Positions 62,874 through 64,000 of a DNA stretch of 64,000 nt are shown here, in pieces; the first letter of the stretch is position 1, and each line of letters begins with the position of its first letter. The DNA is from Flavobacterium sp. UBA7665 (GTDB lineage: Bacteria; Bacteroidota; Bacteroidia; Flavobacteriales; Flavobacteriaceae), in assembly GCA_002483285.1 (NCBI GenBank), contig DLHP01000033.1, positions 65,979 through 129,978 on the forward strand, written 5' to 3'. The position numbers and the translations under genes were made by a program. The notes under the pieces were generated by a model. It ran no database searches. It was not told where the DNA came from and worked only from the letters and a program-made list of their open reading frames with translations.

Positions 62874-63892
62874 GTTTGTAAATTCCCCGATACTTTCGCG
62901 GCACCTATTTTTTCTACAGCGCCCGCTACCGGTTCAAATGTAAAACCCAATTCAGCTATTGCCTTGTCGTTAGAGAAACGATGGGATTGGTGTAACGAAC
63001 GTGCCATAATCTGAGACAGGTTGCGTTTGCGACCCAACAAAGACAACAGCCAATCGATACGCCAGTAAACAGCAGTGAGCCATGTTGAGGCATGATACGA
63101 AGGCGGTTTGGCTTGCAGCGAATGGGCCACCATTTGTAGCAACTTCTCATAAGAATAATTCTCTGACACGGCAATAAACCTTTCTCCCGAAATACTGCTC
63201 TGCATCAATTGCACCAACAGTTTCACGACGTCATCAACCGTTACAAAACCCGTACTGCCTTTGGTGTAGAACAATAGGCCCTTACGTACCCTAGCAAAAA
63301 TTTCGACACTTCCGGTTTGCCAGTCTTTGGTATTTGGCACCGCGCCCAGGATGACCCCGGGATTGACAATCGCCACTTCAAGCCCTTCCTGCCAGCCGCG
63401 CCAGACTTCCATTTCTGCGCCGTATTTAGAGATGGCGTAGTCGCTGTGCGCGAATTCGGGATTCCATTCGGTGGCTTCGGTAACCACACTTTCACCGTCC
63501 TTAAGGTCGCCAAGCGCGGCGATCGAACTCACATAACACAGCTTTTTAACGCCATAAGCAAGGCAAAAATTGACGATGTTGGCCGTACCTTCTATATTGC
63601 TCTTGCGCAGCGCTTTTTCGTCGGCGGGATCAAAGGAGATGAGCGCGGCACAATGGTACACGCGGTCTATGTTTTGAAAGGCGGTTTCAAGCGAGGGCAC
63701 GTCGGTGATGTCGGCCTGTATCCACTCGATTTTTGAAAACAACTCGATTTTCTGGTGCAGTTCAAAAACCGATTTGGTTTTTTGGATCGCGGTTGCAGTG
63801 CGATAAATGGCACGAACCGGCTCGCCCATTTCGAGCAAGTGTAGCGTGAGGTGGGAGCCGAGGAGGCCGGATGCGCCGGTAATGAGGATCAT
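62867..63892 (-). CDS. NAD-dependent epimerase/dehydratase
   Basis: A 341-residue extended short-chain dehydrogenase. It begins with the Rossmann motif ITGASGLLGSHLTLHLLEMG (GxxGxxG). Later motifs are YHCAALIS and the active-site YAISKYGAE (Tyr-x3-Lys, about 152-160). The nucleotide-sugar epimerase, dihydroflavonol reductase or 3-beta-HSD-like group are all possible. The substrate cannot be assigned. Confidence 0.86.
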   Translation of the reverse strand: MILITGASGLLGSHLTLHLLEMGEPVRAIYRTATAIQKTKSVFELHQKIELFSKIEWIQADITDVPSLETAFQNIDRVYHCAALISFDPADEKALRKSNIEGTANIVNFCLAYGVKKLCYVSSIAALGDLKDGESVVTEATEWNPEFAHSDYAISKYGAEMEVWRGWQEGLEVAIVNPGVILGAVPNTKDWQTGSVEIFARVRKGLLFYTKGSTGFVTVDDVVKLLVQLMQSSISGERFIAVSENYSYEKLLQMVAHSLQAKPPSYHASTWLTAVYWRIDWLLSLLGRKRNLSQIMARSLHQSHRFSNDKAIAELGFTFEPVAGAVEKIGAAKVSGNLQTY

Positions 63893-63939
63893 GTTGTAAA
63901 GATAATTTTTTTGGAGCTGATTCCCGCTTTCCGCTGTAT

Positions 63940-63969
63940 CTTTTGTCCGCTAAAGAAGCGGAACAAAAG
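63940..63969. repeat. intergenic hairpin at right edge
   Basis: CTTTTGTCCGCT and AGCGGAACAAAAG pair with one bulged base. It lies in the gene-free last 108 bases, which belong to the region upstream of the epimerase or downstream of a gene outside the window. Confidence 0.55.
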
Positions 63970-64000
63970 GATGCTGCTTCAATCGGGGCTATCGCTGCCG

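Overview
The window looks like chromosomal DNA of a Flavobacteriaceae bacterium (Bacteroidota), probably Flavobacterium or a close relative. The evidence is seven secreted proteins with clear type IX secretion (T9SS) type A C-terminal sorting domains, a carboxypeptidase-regulatory-like extension on a TonB receptor, flavobacterial families (DUF4271, DUF4296, DUF3667, DUF6326), and promoters of the Bacteroidota type (-7 TAnnTTTG, -33 TTTG) with few Shine-Dalgarno sequences. Most genes have fairly high G+C for the family. The 45-50 kb stretch holds AT-rich genes unlike their neighbours.

Layout. 0-2 kb: 5' end of aspS, a dispersed GC-rich repeat, and two small exported proteins. 1.8-5.5 kb: an iron-type operon (TonB receptor, then PepSY membrane protein) behind a symmetric palindromic promoter. 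5.5-12.4 kb: an RND efflux operon (TetR, TolC, adaptor, RND pump) with a probable TetR operator. 12.4-15.5 kb: polyprenyl diphosphate synthase and small genes. 15.6-21.5 kb: sucA and sucB with a secreted Kelch protein gene between them. 21.7-22.9 kb: an MFS exporter. 22.9-35 kb: five tandem paralogous T9SS surface proteins, each with its own terminator. 35-38.7 kb: retropepsin-like protease, TatD, acyltransferase, type I asparaginase. 38.7-39.4 kb: tRNA-Ser(GGA), its terminator, and five ~108-bp repeats with compensatory stem changes. 39.5-43.4 kb: SLC13 permease, PNPOx-like protein, secreted EEP nuclease. 43.6-50.3 kb: an accessory region of orphan genes separated by six copies of a hairpin repeat, resembling a gene-cassette array without a visible integrase. 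It holds three small tandem paralogs, an alpha/beta hydrolase lipoprotein, a DUF3494 ice-binding lipoprotein, a TPR-zincin and a lone DHp protein. 50.3-55.1 kb: small membrane proteins, DUF1801 and a T9SS hydrolase. 55.2-58.6 kb: sensor kinase, LuxR-type regulator and soluble kinase, with the same composite operator in front of both kinase genes. 58.8-63.9 kb: housekeeping genes (hemD, DUF4271, dolichyl-phosphate-mannose-type GT2, dihydroorotase, DUF4296, epimerase).

The strongest signals beyond ordinary annotation are the shared operator of the two-component cluster, the tRNA-Ser-linked repeat array, the cassette-like region, the symmetric promoter of the TonB receptor, and the five-gene T9SS array with signs of recent sequence exchange. 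No transposase, integrase, CRISPR array or rRNA was seen.
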